Positions 1 through 6,273 of a DNA stretch of 12,110 nt are shown piece by piece; the stretch's first letter is position 1, and each line of letters opens with the position of its first letter. Location: NCBI GenBank assembly GCA_964371125.1, contig CAYJMY010000153.1:1-12110 (forward strand), in the 5' to 3' direction. The notes under the pieces are model-generated. The model ran no database searches. It saw only the letters and a list, made by a program, of their open reading frames with translations, and was not told the origin of the DNA. The DNA is from DUSC01 sp964371125 (GTDB lineage Bacteria > Pseudomonadota > Alphaproteobacteria > Rhizobiales > Rhizobiaceae). Made by a program: the position numbers and the translations under genes.

Positions 1-1168
1 GGTCTACGGCAAGCCGCTGGTCTATCTCGACAATGGCGCCTCGGCGCAGAAGCCGCGCGCCGTGCTCGACGCGATCCAGCACGCTTATGTCCAGGAATAC
101 GCCAACGTCCATCGCGGCCTGCATTTCCTCTCCAACGCCTCGACCGACGCCTATGAGAAGGCGCGCGAGACGGTCCGCCGTTTCCTCAATGCGGGAAGCA
201 CCGACGAGATCGTCTTCACCAGCAACACGACCTCGGCGATCAACACGGTCGCCTACGGCTTCGGCATGCCCAACATCGGCGCCGGCGACGAGATTGTGCT
301 CTCGATCATGGAGCATCATTCCAACATCGTCCCGTGGCACTTCATCCGCGAGCGTCAGGGCGCGAAGCTGGTCTGGGTGCCGGTGGACGACCTTGGCGAC
401 TTCCATGTCGAGGAGTTCGAGAAGCGCCTCACGAACCGCACCAAACTCGTCGCCATCACCCACATGTCCAACGCGCTTGGCACGGTCACGCCGATCAAGG
501 AGATCGTGAGGATCGCACATGAGCGCGGCATCCCGGTGCTGGTCGACGGCAGCCAGTCTGCCGTGCACATGCCCATCGACGTGCAGGATCTCGGTTGCGA
601 CTGGTTCGTCATGACCGGGCACAAACTCTACGGCCCATCAGGCGTCGGCGTGCTCTATGGGCGCAAGGAGCGGCTGGCGGCGATGCGTCCGTTCCAGGGC
701 GGCGGCGAGATGATCCTCGAGGTGACGGAAGATACCGTCACCTACAACGATCCGCCGCACCGTTTCGAGGCCGGCACGCCGCCGATCGTGCAGGCGATCG
801 GGCTGGGCGCGGCGCTGGACTATATGGAGAGCGTCGGCCGCGAACGCATCGCCGCGCACGAGGCCGACCTCAAGGACTATGCCCACGAGCGCCTTCGCGC
901 CATCAACTCGCTGCGCATCTTCGGCGAGGCGCCGGGCAAGGGCGCGATCGTCTCGTTCGAACTGAAGGGCATCCACGCGCACGACGTGTCGATGGTGATC
1001 GACCGCGCCGGCGTGGCGGTGCGGGCCGGCACGCATTGCGCCCAGCCGCTGCTCAAGCGCTTCGGCGTCACGTCGACCTGCCGCGCTTCGTTCGGCATGT
1101 ACAATACGAGGGCCGAGGTCGACGCCCTTGCCGAGGCGCTGGAAAAGGCGCGCAAATTCTTCGGATGA
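1..1168 (+). CDS. sufS: Cysteine desulfurase SufS, 5' end outside the window
   Basis: Class V aminotransferase-fold, PLP-dependent cysteine desulfurase. It removes sulfur from L-cysteine as a protein persulfide and feeds the cytosolic SUF scaffold that builds iron-sulfur clusters. The frame is open from base 2 and gives 388 residues. Key elements are all visible: YLDNGASAQKP at the N-terminal edge, the PLP-binding lysine in MTGHKLYGPSG (residue 208 of the visible part, codon 623-625), the catalytic cysteine in RAGTHCAQP (residue 346, codon 1037-1039), and the closing CRASFGMYNT motif. Against E. coli SufS (K226, C364) both residues are offset by 18, so only about 20 N-terminal residues lie before the window. 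The RAGxHCAQP context is the SufS/group II form rather than IscS. The stop codon is followed after 8 bases by sufT, so the two are an operon, presumably after sufB-C-D upstream. Family assignment is near certain; operon content upstream is inference. Confidence 0.96.
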   Translation, partial: VYGKPLVYLDNGASAQKPRAVLDAIQHAYVQEYANVHRGLHFLSNASTDAYEKARETVRRFLNAGSTDEIVFTSNTTSAINTVAYGFGMPNIGAGDEIVLSIMEHHSNIVPWHFIRERQGAKLVWVPVDDLGDFHVEEFEKRLTNRTKLVAITHMSNALGTVTPIKEIVRIAHERGIPVLVDGSQSAVHMPIDVQDLGCDWFVMTGHKLYGPSGVGVLYGRKERLAAMRPFQGGGEMILEVTEDTVTYNDPPHRFEAGTPPIVQAIGLGAALDYMESVGRERIAAHEADLKDYAHERLRAINSLRIFGEAPGKGAIVSFELKGIHAHDVSMVIDRAGVAVRAGTHCAQPLLKRFGVTSTCRASFGMYNTRAEVDALAEALEKARKFFG

Positions 1169-1176
1169 GGGAGACC

Positions 1177-1569
1177 ATGCAGGACCAAGTGAAGCCCGCA
1201 GGAGATGTCGCCACCGGCGCCGCCGACAGCGTCTACGCGGCGTCGTCCATTCCCGCCGACGAACTGGCGCGGCTTACCGACGACATCGTCATGGCACTGA
1301 AGACCGTCTATGACCCGGAGATCCCGGCCGACATCTACGAACTCGGCCTGATCTACAAGATCGATATCGAGGACGATCGCTCGGTCAAGATCGACATGAC
1401 ACTGACCGCGCCGGGCTGCCCGGTCGCCGGCGAGATGCCGGGCTGGGTGCAGAACGCAGTCGGCGCCGTCGAAGGCGTCTCAGACGTCGAGGTCAAGATG
1501 GTGTTCGATCCGCCATGGACGCCCGACCGCATGTCCGAGGAAGCGCAGGTCGCCGTCGGCTGGTACTGA
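1177..1569 (+). CDS. sufT: SUF-associated DUF59 (MIP18-type) Fe-S assembly protein
   Basis: Small cytosolic protein of 130 residues in the SUF-system DUF59 family, which helps mature Fe-S proteins. The exact step is not settled for proteobacteria. A variable N-terminal tail (about residues 1-27) precedes the DUF59 domain. Seen in it are the family's DPE motif (YDPEIPADIYELGLIY, residues 45-60), the TLTAPGCPVAG loop with the conserved cysteine at residue 81, and the C-terminal VFDPPWTPDRMSEEAQ segment typical of the SUF-associated subfamily. I chose the ATG at 1177 because GAGGGAG (1168-1174) lies just before it. An in-frame ATG at 1165 overlaps the sufS stop as ATGA but has no better ribosome site; using it would add four residues. 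Translation is likely coupled to sufS. In many rhizobia sufA follows this gene; here a convergent regulator follows instead. Confidence 0.92.
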   Translation: MQDQVKPAGDVATGAADSVYAASSIPADELARLTDDIVMALKTVYDPEIPADIYELGLIYKIDIEDDRSVKIDMTLTAPGCPVAGEMPGWVQNAVGAVEGVSDVEVKMVFDPPWTPDRMSEEAQVAVGWY

Positions 1570-1596
1570 CCGCGCGTCGCCGGACGGCAGCGGCGT

Positions 1597-2364
1597 CTAT
1601 GCCGATCTGCGCCTCGGCTCGTGCAGTTCGCCCGGCCCGGCGGCCCTTCCCGAGAGGAATGTCAGGCGCACCTCGTCGAGCACTTCGAAACGCTGCGGAT
1701 TGATGATGCGCAGCACGCCGCGCCGGGCCAGATCCTGGATCGTGCGGCTGATCGTCTCCGCCGTGGTGCCCAGGTAGATGGCCATGTCGTGGCGGGAGAT
1801 CGGCACCGATACCATGCGCAGTTTCCGCGGCACGGCGTGCGCGGCTGCGTCGGTCTGGCGCAGCAGCATCAGCAGGAAGCTGGCGACCCGCTCCTGGACG
1901 GCCTGGCAGCCGAGCAGCAGCATCCAATCCTGTGCGGCGTCGAGCTCGTCGAGCACCGCCAGCATGACGTCGTGTTCGACCGCCGGATGGCGGGCGAGGA
2001 ACGATTCAAACGCTGCGCGGGAAAAGCAGCACAGTCTGCAGTCCGTCGCGGCTTCGATCGCCACCGGAGAAACCTGCGAAAAGACGCGTCCGAACAGGCT
2101 CGGCGCGAAGAGCAGGCCGACGATCTGCTGTCGGCCGTCGTGCATGGTCTTCTGCACACGCAGCACGCCGGAAAGCACGGTGCCGACGAGGCCGGATTCC
2201 TCGCCCTCGCCGACGATGGTCTCGCCGGCGGCGAAGCTCCTGATATGGGCGATCCTGACCAGTTCTTCGCGGAGCGTCGCATCGCTGGCGCAACGGACGA
2301 AACAGCGGTGAAGCGTATGCTGATCGTCTTCGCCGCGCCCGATCGCCGAGAGAAGAGATTCCAT
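1597..2364 (-). CDS. Crp/Fnr-family transcriptional regulator, FNR-like DNA specificity
   Basis: Predicted 255-residue cytosolic regulator with an N-terminal cyclic-nucleotide-binding-type beta-roll (about residues 36-125), a long dimerisation helix (about 128-170) and a C-terminal winged helix. The helix-turn-helix (residues 189-212, ISRHDMAIYLGTTAETISRT) carries E203-x2-S206-R207, the FNR pattern that reads TTGAT half-sites. The cysteines are unusual: C21 and C25 (C-x3-C) near the N-terminus and C109, C112 and C113 in the roll. E. coli FNR uses C20, C23, C29 and C122, and rhizobial FnrN has C-x2-C-x7-C, so an oxygen-labile [4Fe-4S] cluster is possible but not assured. The ATG at 2364 has GGAGGT 7 bases before it; a longer frame to 2424 has no such site. 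It converges on sufT with 27 bases between stops. An FNR-type box upstream suggests autoregulation. It could instead be a FixK- or DNR-like regulator that binds no cluster. Confidence 0.88.
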   Translation of the reverse strand: MESLLSAIGRGEDDQHTLHRCFVRCASDATLREELVRIAHIRSFAAGETIVGEGEESGLVGTVLSGVLRVQKTMHDGRQQIVGLLFAPSLFGRVFSQVSPVAIEAATDCRLCCFSRAAFESFLARHPAVEHDVMLAVLDELDAAQDWMLLLGCQAVQERVASFLLMLLRQTDAAAHAVPRKLRMVSVPISRHDMAIYLGTTAETISRTIQDLARRGVLRIINPQRFEVLDEVRLTFLSGRAAGPGELHEPRRRSA

Positions 2365-2412
2365 CGTCGCGACCTCCGCGGGCAGGTTTCTTCCTGAAAA
2401 GCATACCACACA

Positions 2413-2432
2413 GGGCCGCCTCAATGCGGCCC
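2413..2432 (-). other. Perfect 7-bp hairpin in the leader of the FNR-like gene
   Basis: GGGCCGC (2413-2419) and GCGGCCC (2426-2432) form a perfect GC-only stem with the six-base loop CTCAAT. It lies 49 bases upstream of the regulator's ATG and downstream of its putative promoter, so it would sit in the 5' leader of that mRNA. Neither strand has a T-run directly after it, so it is not a normal intrinsic terminator. It could affect mRNA stability or be a protein-binding dyad. The structure is seen; the role is inference. Confidence 0.5.
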
Positions 2433-2477
2433 GAGCGGAAATATTATCTATCTCATCGCTAATTTTTGCCGAGTTCT

Positions 2478-2491
2478 TTGCGCTGGATCAA
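2478..2491 (-). promoter_or_regulatory. Candidate FNR/FixK box upstream of the FNR-like gene
   Basis: On the minus strand the 14-mer reads TTGATCCAGCGCAA. It fits the FNR/FixK consensus TTGAT-N4-ATCAA with one perfect half-site (TTGAT) and one partial half-site (GCGCAA in place of ATCAA). It is 114 bases upstream of the regulator's ATG. A -10-like GATAAT lies at 2448-2443, which would place the box centre about 47 bases upstream of the start site. That is close to, but not exactly at, the -41.5 spacing of a class II FNR-activated promoter. The box lies between the permease stop and the regulator on the same strand, so the regulator is the likely target. Confidence 0.55.
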
Positions 2492-2523
2492 GGCGAGCCC
2501 GGCCCGCGATTGCCGCCTCGCGT

Positions 2524-4299
2524 TCAATGGACCGGCCAGACGAGCAAGAGCGCCGGCACGCCGACCAGCACGACGAGGATCGACAGCGGAAAACCGAGGC
2601 GCGCGTAGTCGCCGAACCTGTATCCGCCGGGACCCATGACGAGCGTGTTGCACTGGTGCCCGATCGGCGTCAGGAAGTCGCATCCCGCGCCGATGGCGAC
2701 GGCCATCAGGAATGCTTCCGGCCGATAGCCGAGGCCTGCGGCGAAGCTCGCCGCGATCGGCGCCATGACGAGTACAGTCGCCGCATTGTTGAGGAAAGGC
2801 GTTACCGCCATCGCCGCGACGAGGACCAGAGCCAGGGCGGCATAGGCCGGCTGGCCCGTACCGACGGCGACCAGGCCGCTCGCGATCAGGTCGGTGGCGC
2901 CCGTCGTCGTCAGCGCGTCGCTGACAGGGATGATGGCGGCGAGCATGACCAGGATCGGCCCGTCCATGGCGGCATAGACGTCGCGCAGCGGGATCGTCCT
3001 GAACAGGACCATCAGGACTGCCGCCGTGAAGAAGGCGATCGTGACCGGCAGCAGTCCGACCGCCGTCGTCGCCATCGCCGCACCCAGGATCGCCAGCGGC
3101 ACGATGCCCTTACGCACGCTGCCCATCAGGATCGGCCGTTCGGCCAGAGGCAGGCAACCGAATTCGCGCAGGAGTTCGGGGAGGCGCGTGCGTTCGGCCT
3201 GCAGGACGACGATATCGCCAAGACGGAAAATGATGCCGCCCGGCCGTCCGCGTATGCGCTCGCCGCGCCGGCTCACCGCGAGCACGTTGACGCGATAGCG
3301 GTCGAACAAGGCGAGGCGCTGCGCCGACAGTCCGATCAGGATCGAGTTTTCGCCGATCACCGCCTCGACGGCTTCGACGTTGCTGTCGCCGTCGCTGGCG
3401 CCGACATCGCGGCCGTCGGTCAGCGAGAGCTTTGCCTGGGCGACGAGCCGGTCGAGCGCGGGCGGGTCGCCTTCGAGGATAAGGATGTCGCCTTCGCGCA
3501 GCAACGAATCCGGCAGCGGCGTGATCGCGAGCCCGTCGGCGCGCATGATCGAGGCGATCCGCGCATTGCCCTCGGCGGCCTTGAGCAGGTGGGACACGGT
3601 CTTGCCGGCGACCGTCGACTTGGCGGTGATGCGCGCCTCGGCAAGGTAGTCGGGGATGTCGATCGCCTCATGCAATCCTTCCGACGCCGGCTTGCGCTCC
3701 GGCAGAAGACGGTAAAAAGCGACGAGGAAGAGGAATCCGGCGAGCGACAGAATTGCGCCGACCGGAGTGAAGTCGAACATGGAGAACGACGTGCCGGTCA
3801 TTTCTTCGCGGACGCGCGAGACGATGATGTTCGGCGACGTGCCGACCTGGGTCATCAGGCCGCCGAGGAGTGCGGCGAAGGCCATCGGCATGAGGAATAC
3901 CGAGGGTGGGATGTTGGACCGGCGGGCGAACTGGAAGGCGACCGGGATCATGATCGCCAGCGCACCGATATTTTTCACGAACGCCGACAGGACCGCGACG
4001 ATGATGACCAGTAGCGCCAGCTTGGCGCGCACCGACGCCGTCGCCGGGAAATGGCGCTGGATGAGGAGTTCCATGACGCCGGATCGGGCCACTGCGGCAC
4101 TGACGAGGAGCGCGCTGCCGACGATGATGACGATGTCGTCGCTGAAGCCTTCGAAGGCGCGGTCGACGGGAACGATCCCCGTCGCGACGCCGGCAAGCAA
4201 CGCCACCGCCGCCACCAGGTCGTAGCGGAAGCGTCCCCACAGGAACGCCGCCATCATGCCGGCGATCACCGCGAAGGCGAGGAACTGGGGCGTCGTCAT
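2524..4299 (-). CDS. SLC13/DASS-type permease with two RCK_C (TrkA-C) domains
   Basis: Inner-membrane secondary transporter of 591 residues, the usual size for the YfbS-like branch of the ArsB/NhaD-DASS superfamily. Order: N-terminal hydrophobic half (residues 5-198) with the hairpin segment SAFVKNIGALAIMIP (105-119) and the signature QVGTSPNIIVS (151-161); two cytosolic RCK_C domains (about 218-292 and 315-385), which may bind a regulatory ligand; and a second hydrophobic half (about 398-590) with TPFLNNAATVLVMAP (500-514) and TPIGHQCNTLVMGPGGY (544-560). The two halves are inverted-repeat-like. Substrate cannot be read from sequence: dicarboxylates, sulfate or other anions with Na+ or H+ are family options. 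In the first half the usual NN is KN (K109-N110). The ATG at 4299 is preferred (weak AGG upstream, hydrophobic segment at once); the frame is open upstream to 4413 and contains another ATG at 4326. It is upstream of, and same-strand with, the FNR-like gene. Confidence 0.9.
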   Translation of the reverse strand: MTTPQFLAFAVIAGMMAAFLWGRFRYDLVAAVALLAGVATGIVPVDRAFEGFSDDIVIIVGSALLVSAAVARSGVMELLIQRHFPATASVRAKLALLVIIVAVLSAFVKNIGALAIMIPVAFQFARRSNIPPSVFLMPMAFAALLGGLMTQVGTSPNIIVSRVREEMTGTSFSMFDFTPVGAILSLAGFLFLVAFYRLLPERKPASEGLHEAIDIPDYLAEARITAKSTVAGKTVSHLLKAAEGNARIASIMRADGLAITPLPDSLLREGDILILEGDPPALDRLVAQAKLSLTDGRDVGASDGDSNVEAVEAVIGENSILIGLSAQRLALFDRYRVNVLAVSRRGERIRGRPGGIIFRLGDIVVLQAERTRLPELLREFGCLPLAERPILMGSVRKGIVPLAILGAAMATTAVGLLPVTIAFFTAAVLMVLFRTIPLRDVYAAMDGPILVMLAAIIPVSDALTTTGATDLIASGLVAVGTGQPAYAALALVLVAAMAVTPFLNNAATVLVMAPIAASFAAGLGYRPEAFLMAVAIGAGCDFLTPIGHQCNTLVMGPGGYRFGDYARLGFPLSILVVLVGVPALLLVWPVH

Positions 4300-4346
4300 G
4301 TGCGGAACCTGGTGTGGCGCGGGCATCGATAAATGCGGCTGACGGC

Positions 4347-4356
4347 GAAACGTTTC
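4347..4356. promoter_or_regulatory. Palindrome GAAACGTTTC upstream of the permease
   Basis: A perfect 10-bp palindrome with a central CG lies 48 bases before the permease ATG. The AAACGTTT core is the form bound by many LacI/GalR-family repressors, so an operator role for the permease is possible. No LacI-type gene is in the window. A 10-bp palindrome is short enough to occur by chance. Confidence 0.3.
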
Positions 4357-4427
4357 ACCGGCGTTGCGCGATTTCGGACCCGGTAAAAGCCTCCACGCCC
4401 TGCGCGGCCGCACGCCGCTCCACGGGT

Positions 4428-5186
4428 TCAGATCAGTTGCACGCCCTTCATGCTGACATGCCCGCTCTTGCCGATGATGATGTGGTCATGGACAGCGATG
4501 CCGAGCGGCTTCGCCGTGTCGATGATGGTCCGCGTCATCTCGATGTCGGCGCGCGAGGGCGTCGGGTCGCCGGACGGGTGGTTGTGGACCAGGATCAGCG
4601 CCGTCGAGGAGAGTTCGAGGGCGCGGCGCACCACCTCGCGCGGGTAGACCGGCGTGTGGTCGACCGTGCCCGTTTGCTGCACCTCGTCGGCGATCAGCGC
4701 GTTTTTCTTGTCGAGGAACAGGATGCGGAACTGCTCGCGCTGTTCGAAGGCCATTGCCGCGCGGCAGTAGTCGATCACCTGGCTCCATGATGACAGCACC
4801 TCGCGGCTCTTGATCTCGCCGCGCGCCATACGCTGGGCGGCGGCCGCAATCACCTTGAGGTCGAGTGCGACCGTAGGGCCGATGCCCTTCACCTCCCGCA
4901 GCCGGCTGGCAGGGGCGCCGAGAACCTCGGCGAGCGTGCCGAAGCGTGCCAGCAGCGCCTTCGCGACTGGCTTCGTGTCGGCGCGCGGGATCAGGCGAAA
5001 CAGGAGCATCTCGAGAAGTTCGTAGTCGGCGAACGCTTCCGCTCCGGTCGCGGCGAAACGTTCACGCAGCCGGTCGCGATGTCCTACATAGTGCGGTTGC
5101 GGCTGCCGCGGCTTGCGCCCGTCAAGCGTCTTCAGCGTCGGTTCGCCGAGAAAGCCGCGCTCGTCGTCGTCGCCCTCGTCCTGCAT
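4428..5186 (-). CDS. radC: RadC family protein (JAMM/MPN+ domain)
   Basis: Predicted 252-residue cytosolic protein of the RadC (UPF0758) family. The old link to DNA repair is doubtful; the domain is a putative JAMM metalloenzyme and the substrate is unknown. Seen are a charged N-terminal tail (1-30), a helix-hairpin-helix-like part (about 55-120, YELLEMLLFRLIPRADTKP and KGIGPTVALDLK), and the MPN domain (about 130-252). The MPN domain carries the zinc motif H201-N-H203-P-S-x9-D214 (HNHPSGDPTPSRAD) and the conserved VYPREVVRRALE (180-191). The ATG at 5186 has GGGGA upstream; the same frame runs open much further but antisense-like over map, so it is not coding there. It follows map by 97 bases on the same strand, the usual alphaproteobacterial order, and is probably co-transcribed with it. 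Confidence 0.95.
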   Translation of the reverse strand: MQDEGDDDERGFLGEPTLKTLDGRKPRQPQPHYVGHRDRLRERFAATGAEAFADYELLEMLLFRLIPRADTKPVAKALLARFGTLAEVLGAPASRLREVKGIGPTVALDLKVIAAAAQRMARGEIKSREVLSSWSQVIDYCRAAMAFEQREQFRILFLDKKNALIADEVQQTGTVDHTPVYPREVVRRALELSSTALILVHNHPSGDPTPSRADIEMTRTIIDTAKPLGIAVHDHIIIGKSGHVSMKGVQLI

Positions 5187-5281
5187 GAAATCCCCGCCCT
5201 GGCGCGCCGGCCGTGCTGCGCCTCGGGTGGATGATAGAACAACTGATGCGCGAGGTGAAATGCGCCGTGCGGTTGCCGTGT

Positions 5282-6106
5282 TCAGTCGAGTCCGGGCCGG
5301 TCGCGGCCCGCCGGCGACAGGGTGAAGACCTCGCAGCCGGTCGCGGTGACGCCGACCGTATGCTCGTACTGCGCCGACAAGGACCGGTCGCGGGTCACCG
5401 CCGTCCAGCCGTCCGACAGGACCTTCACATGCGGACGGCCGAGATTGATCATCGGCTCGATGGTGAAGATCATGCCCGGCCGCATCTCCACGCCCTCGTG
5501 GGCGCTGCCGTAGTGGAGGATGTTGGGCGCGTCGTGGAACAGCCGGCCGACGCCGTGGCCGCAGAAATCGCGCACCACCGAACAGCGCTCGGCTTCGGCG
5601 TAGGTCTGGATGGCGGCGCCGATCGCCCCGGTGCGCGCGCCGGGCCGGACGGCGCCGACGCCGCGCATCAGGCATTCGTGGGTGACCTCGAGCAGCCGCT
5701 CGGCGGCGCGCTTGATCTGGCCGACCGGATACATCCGGCTCGAATCGCCGTGCCAGCCGTCGAGTATATAGGTCACGTCGATGTTGACGATGTCGCCGTC
5801 GCGGAGCGGCTTGTCGTCGGGAATGCCGTGGCAGACGACATGGTTGATCGACGTGCAGGAAGACTTCGTGTAGCCGCGGTAGTTGAGCGTCGCCGGCAAC
5901 GCGCCGTGATCCATGCCGAACTCGAAGACGAAGAGGTCGATCGCATCCGTCGTTACGCCCGGTGCGACCATGTCGACGAGCGCGTCGAGGCAGCGCGCAG
6001 TCAGCTGGCACGCGGCGCGCATGCCGGCGAAGGCTTCCTCGCCGTAGAGCCGGATCTGGCCGGTGTTCTTGAGAGGCGCCGTATCGGCGTCGAGATAGCT
6101 GACCAT
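5282..6106 (-). CDS. map: Type I methionine aminopeptidase
   Basis: Cytosolic dinuclear-metal peptidase that removes the initiator methionine from nascent proteins; 274 residues, against about 264 in E. coli. All catalytic residues are in place: H93 (VCHGIPDD), the metal ligands D110 (NIDVTY), D121 (GDSSRMYPVG), H184 (CGHGVGRLFH), E217 (FTIEPM) and E248 (QYEHTVGV), plus H191. There is no N-terminal zinc-finger or SH3 extension, so it is the short bacterial form. The ATG at 6106 has only a weak GGA upstream, but the next in-frame ATG (residue 29) falls inside the fold. It lies upstream of radC on the same strand. In related genomes sfsA often precedes map; here an outer-membrane protein gene and its terminator precede it. 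Confidence 0.97.
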   Translation of the reverse strand: MVSYLDADTAPLKNTGQIRLYGEEAFAGMRAACQLTARCLDALVDMVAPGVTTDAIDLFVFEFGMDHGALPATLNYRGYTKSSCTSINHVVCHGIPDDKPLRDGDIVNIDVTYILDGWHGDSSRMYPVGQIKRAAERLLEVTHECLMRGVGAVRPGARTGAIGAAIQTYAEAERCSVVRDFCGHGVGRLFHDAPNILHYGSAHEGVEMRPGMIFTIEPMINLGRPHVKVLSDGWTAVTRDRSLSAQYEHTVGVTATGCEVFTLSPAGRDRPGLD

Positions 6107-6196
6107 GTTACGTCCATCGCTTCGACCGCCTTCCGGCCGCGTTGCCCTGATGTGACACTCTATGCCGCGACGTTCAAGAGGCGAGGGTTCCGTCAG

Positions 6197-6230
6197 AAAA
6201 AAGCAACCGCGGGGCTAGATTGCCCCGCGG
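6197..6230 (-). terminator. Rho-independent terminator of the outer-membrane protein gene
   Basis: On the minus strand a perfect 9-bp GC-rich stem (6230-6222 paired with 6215-6207, arms CCGCGGGGC and GCCCCGCGG) with a six-base loop is followed by TTGC and six T residues (6202-6197). It begins 43 bases after the barrel gene's stop codon and ends about 90 bases before map, insulating the two. It is the clearest terminator in the window. Confidence 0.9.
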
Positions 6231-6273
6231 CGTTCAGGATTGCTGTCTTCCGTCGACCGGAGGAGCCGAGGGC

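Noticed and set aside
595..1164. Upstream extension of the sufT frame inside sufS
   Set aside because: It overlaps the coding core of sufS in another frame, and its sequence is low-complexity Arg/Gly-rich. The DUF59 protein is complete from 1177.
1579..1595. Possible bidirectional terminator between sufT and the FNR-like gene
   Set aside because: Only a 5-bp stem (CGCCG/CGGCG) with no T-run on either strand.
2527..4014. 495-residue open frame antisense to the permease
   Set aside because: Composition is extreme in Arg, Asp and Glu, as expected for the reverse of a hydrophobic gene in GC-rich DNA. There is no ribosome site or domain.
5187..6011. Extension of the radC frame upstream to give a 527-residue fusion
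   Set aside because: The added part overlaps map on the same strand in another frame and is Arg-rich noise. RadC is complete from the ATG at 5186 with a ribosome site.
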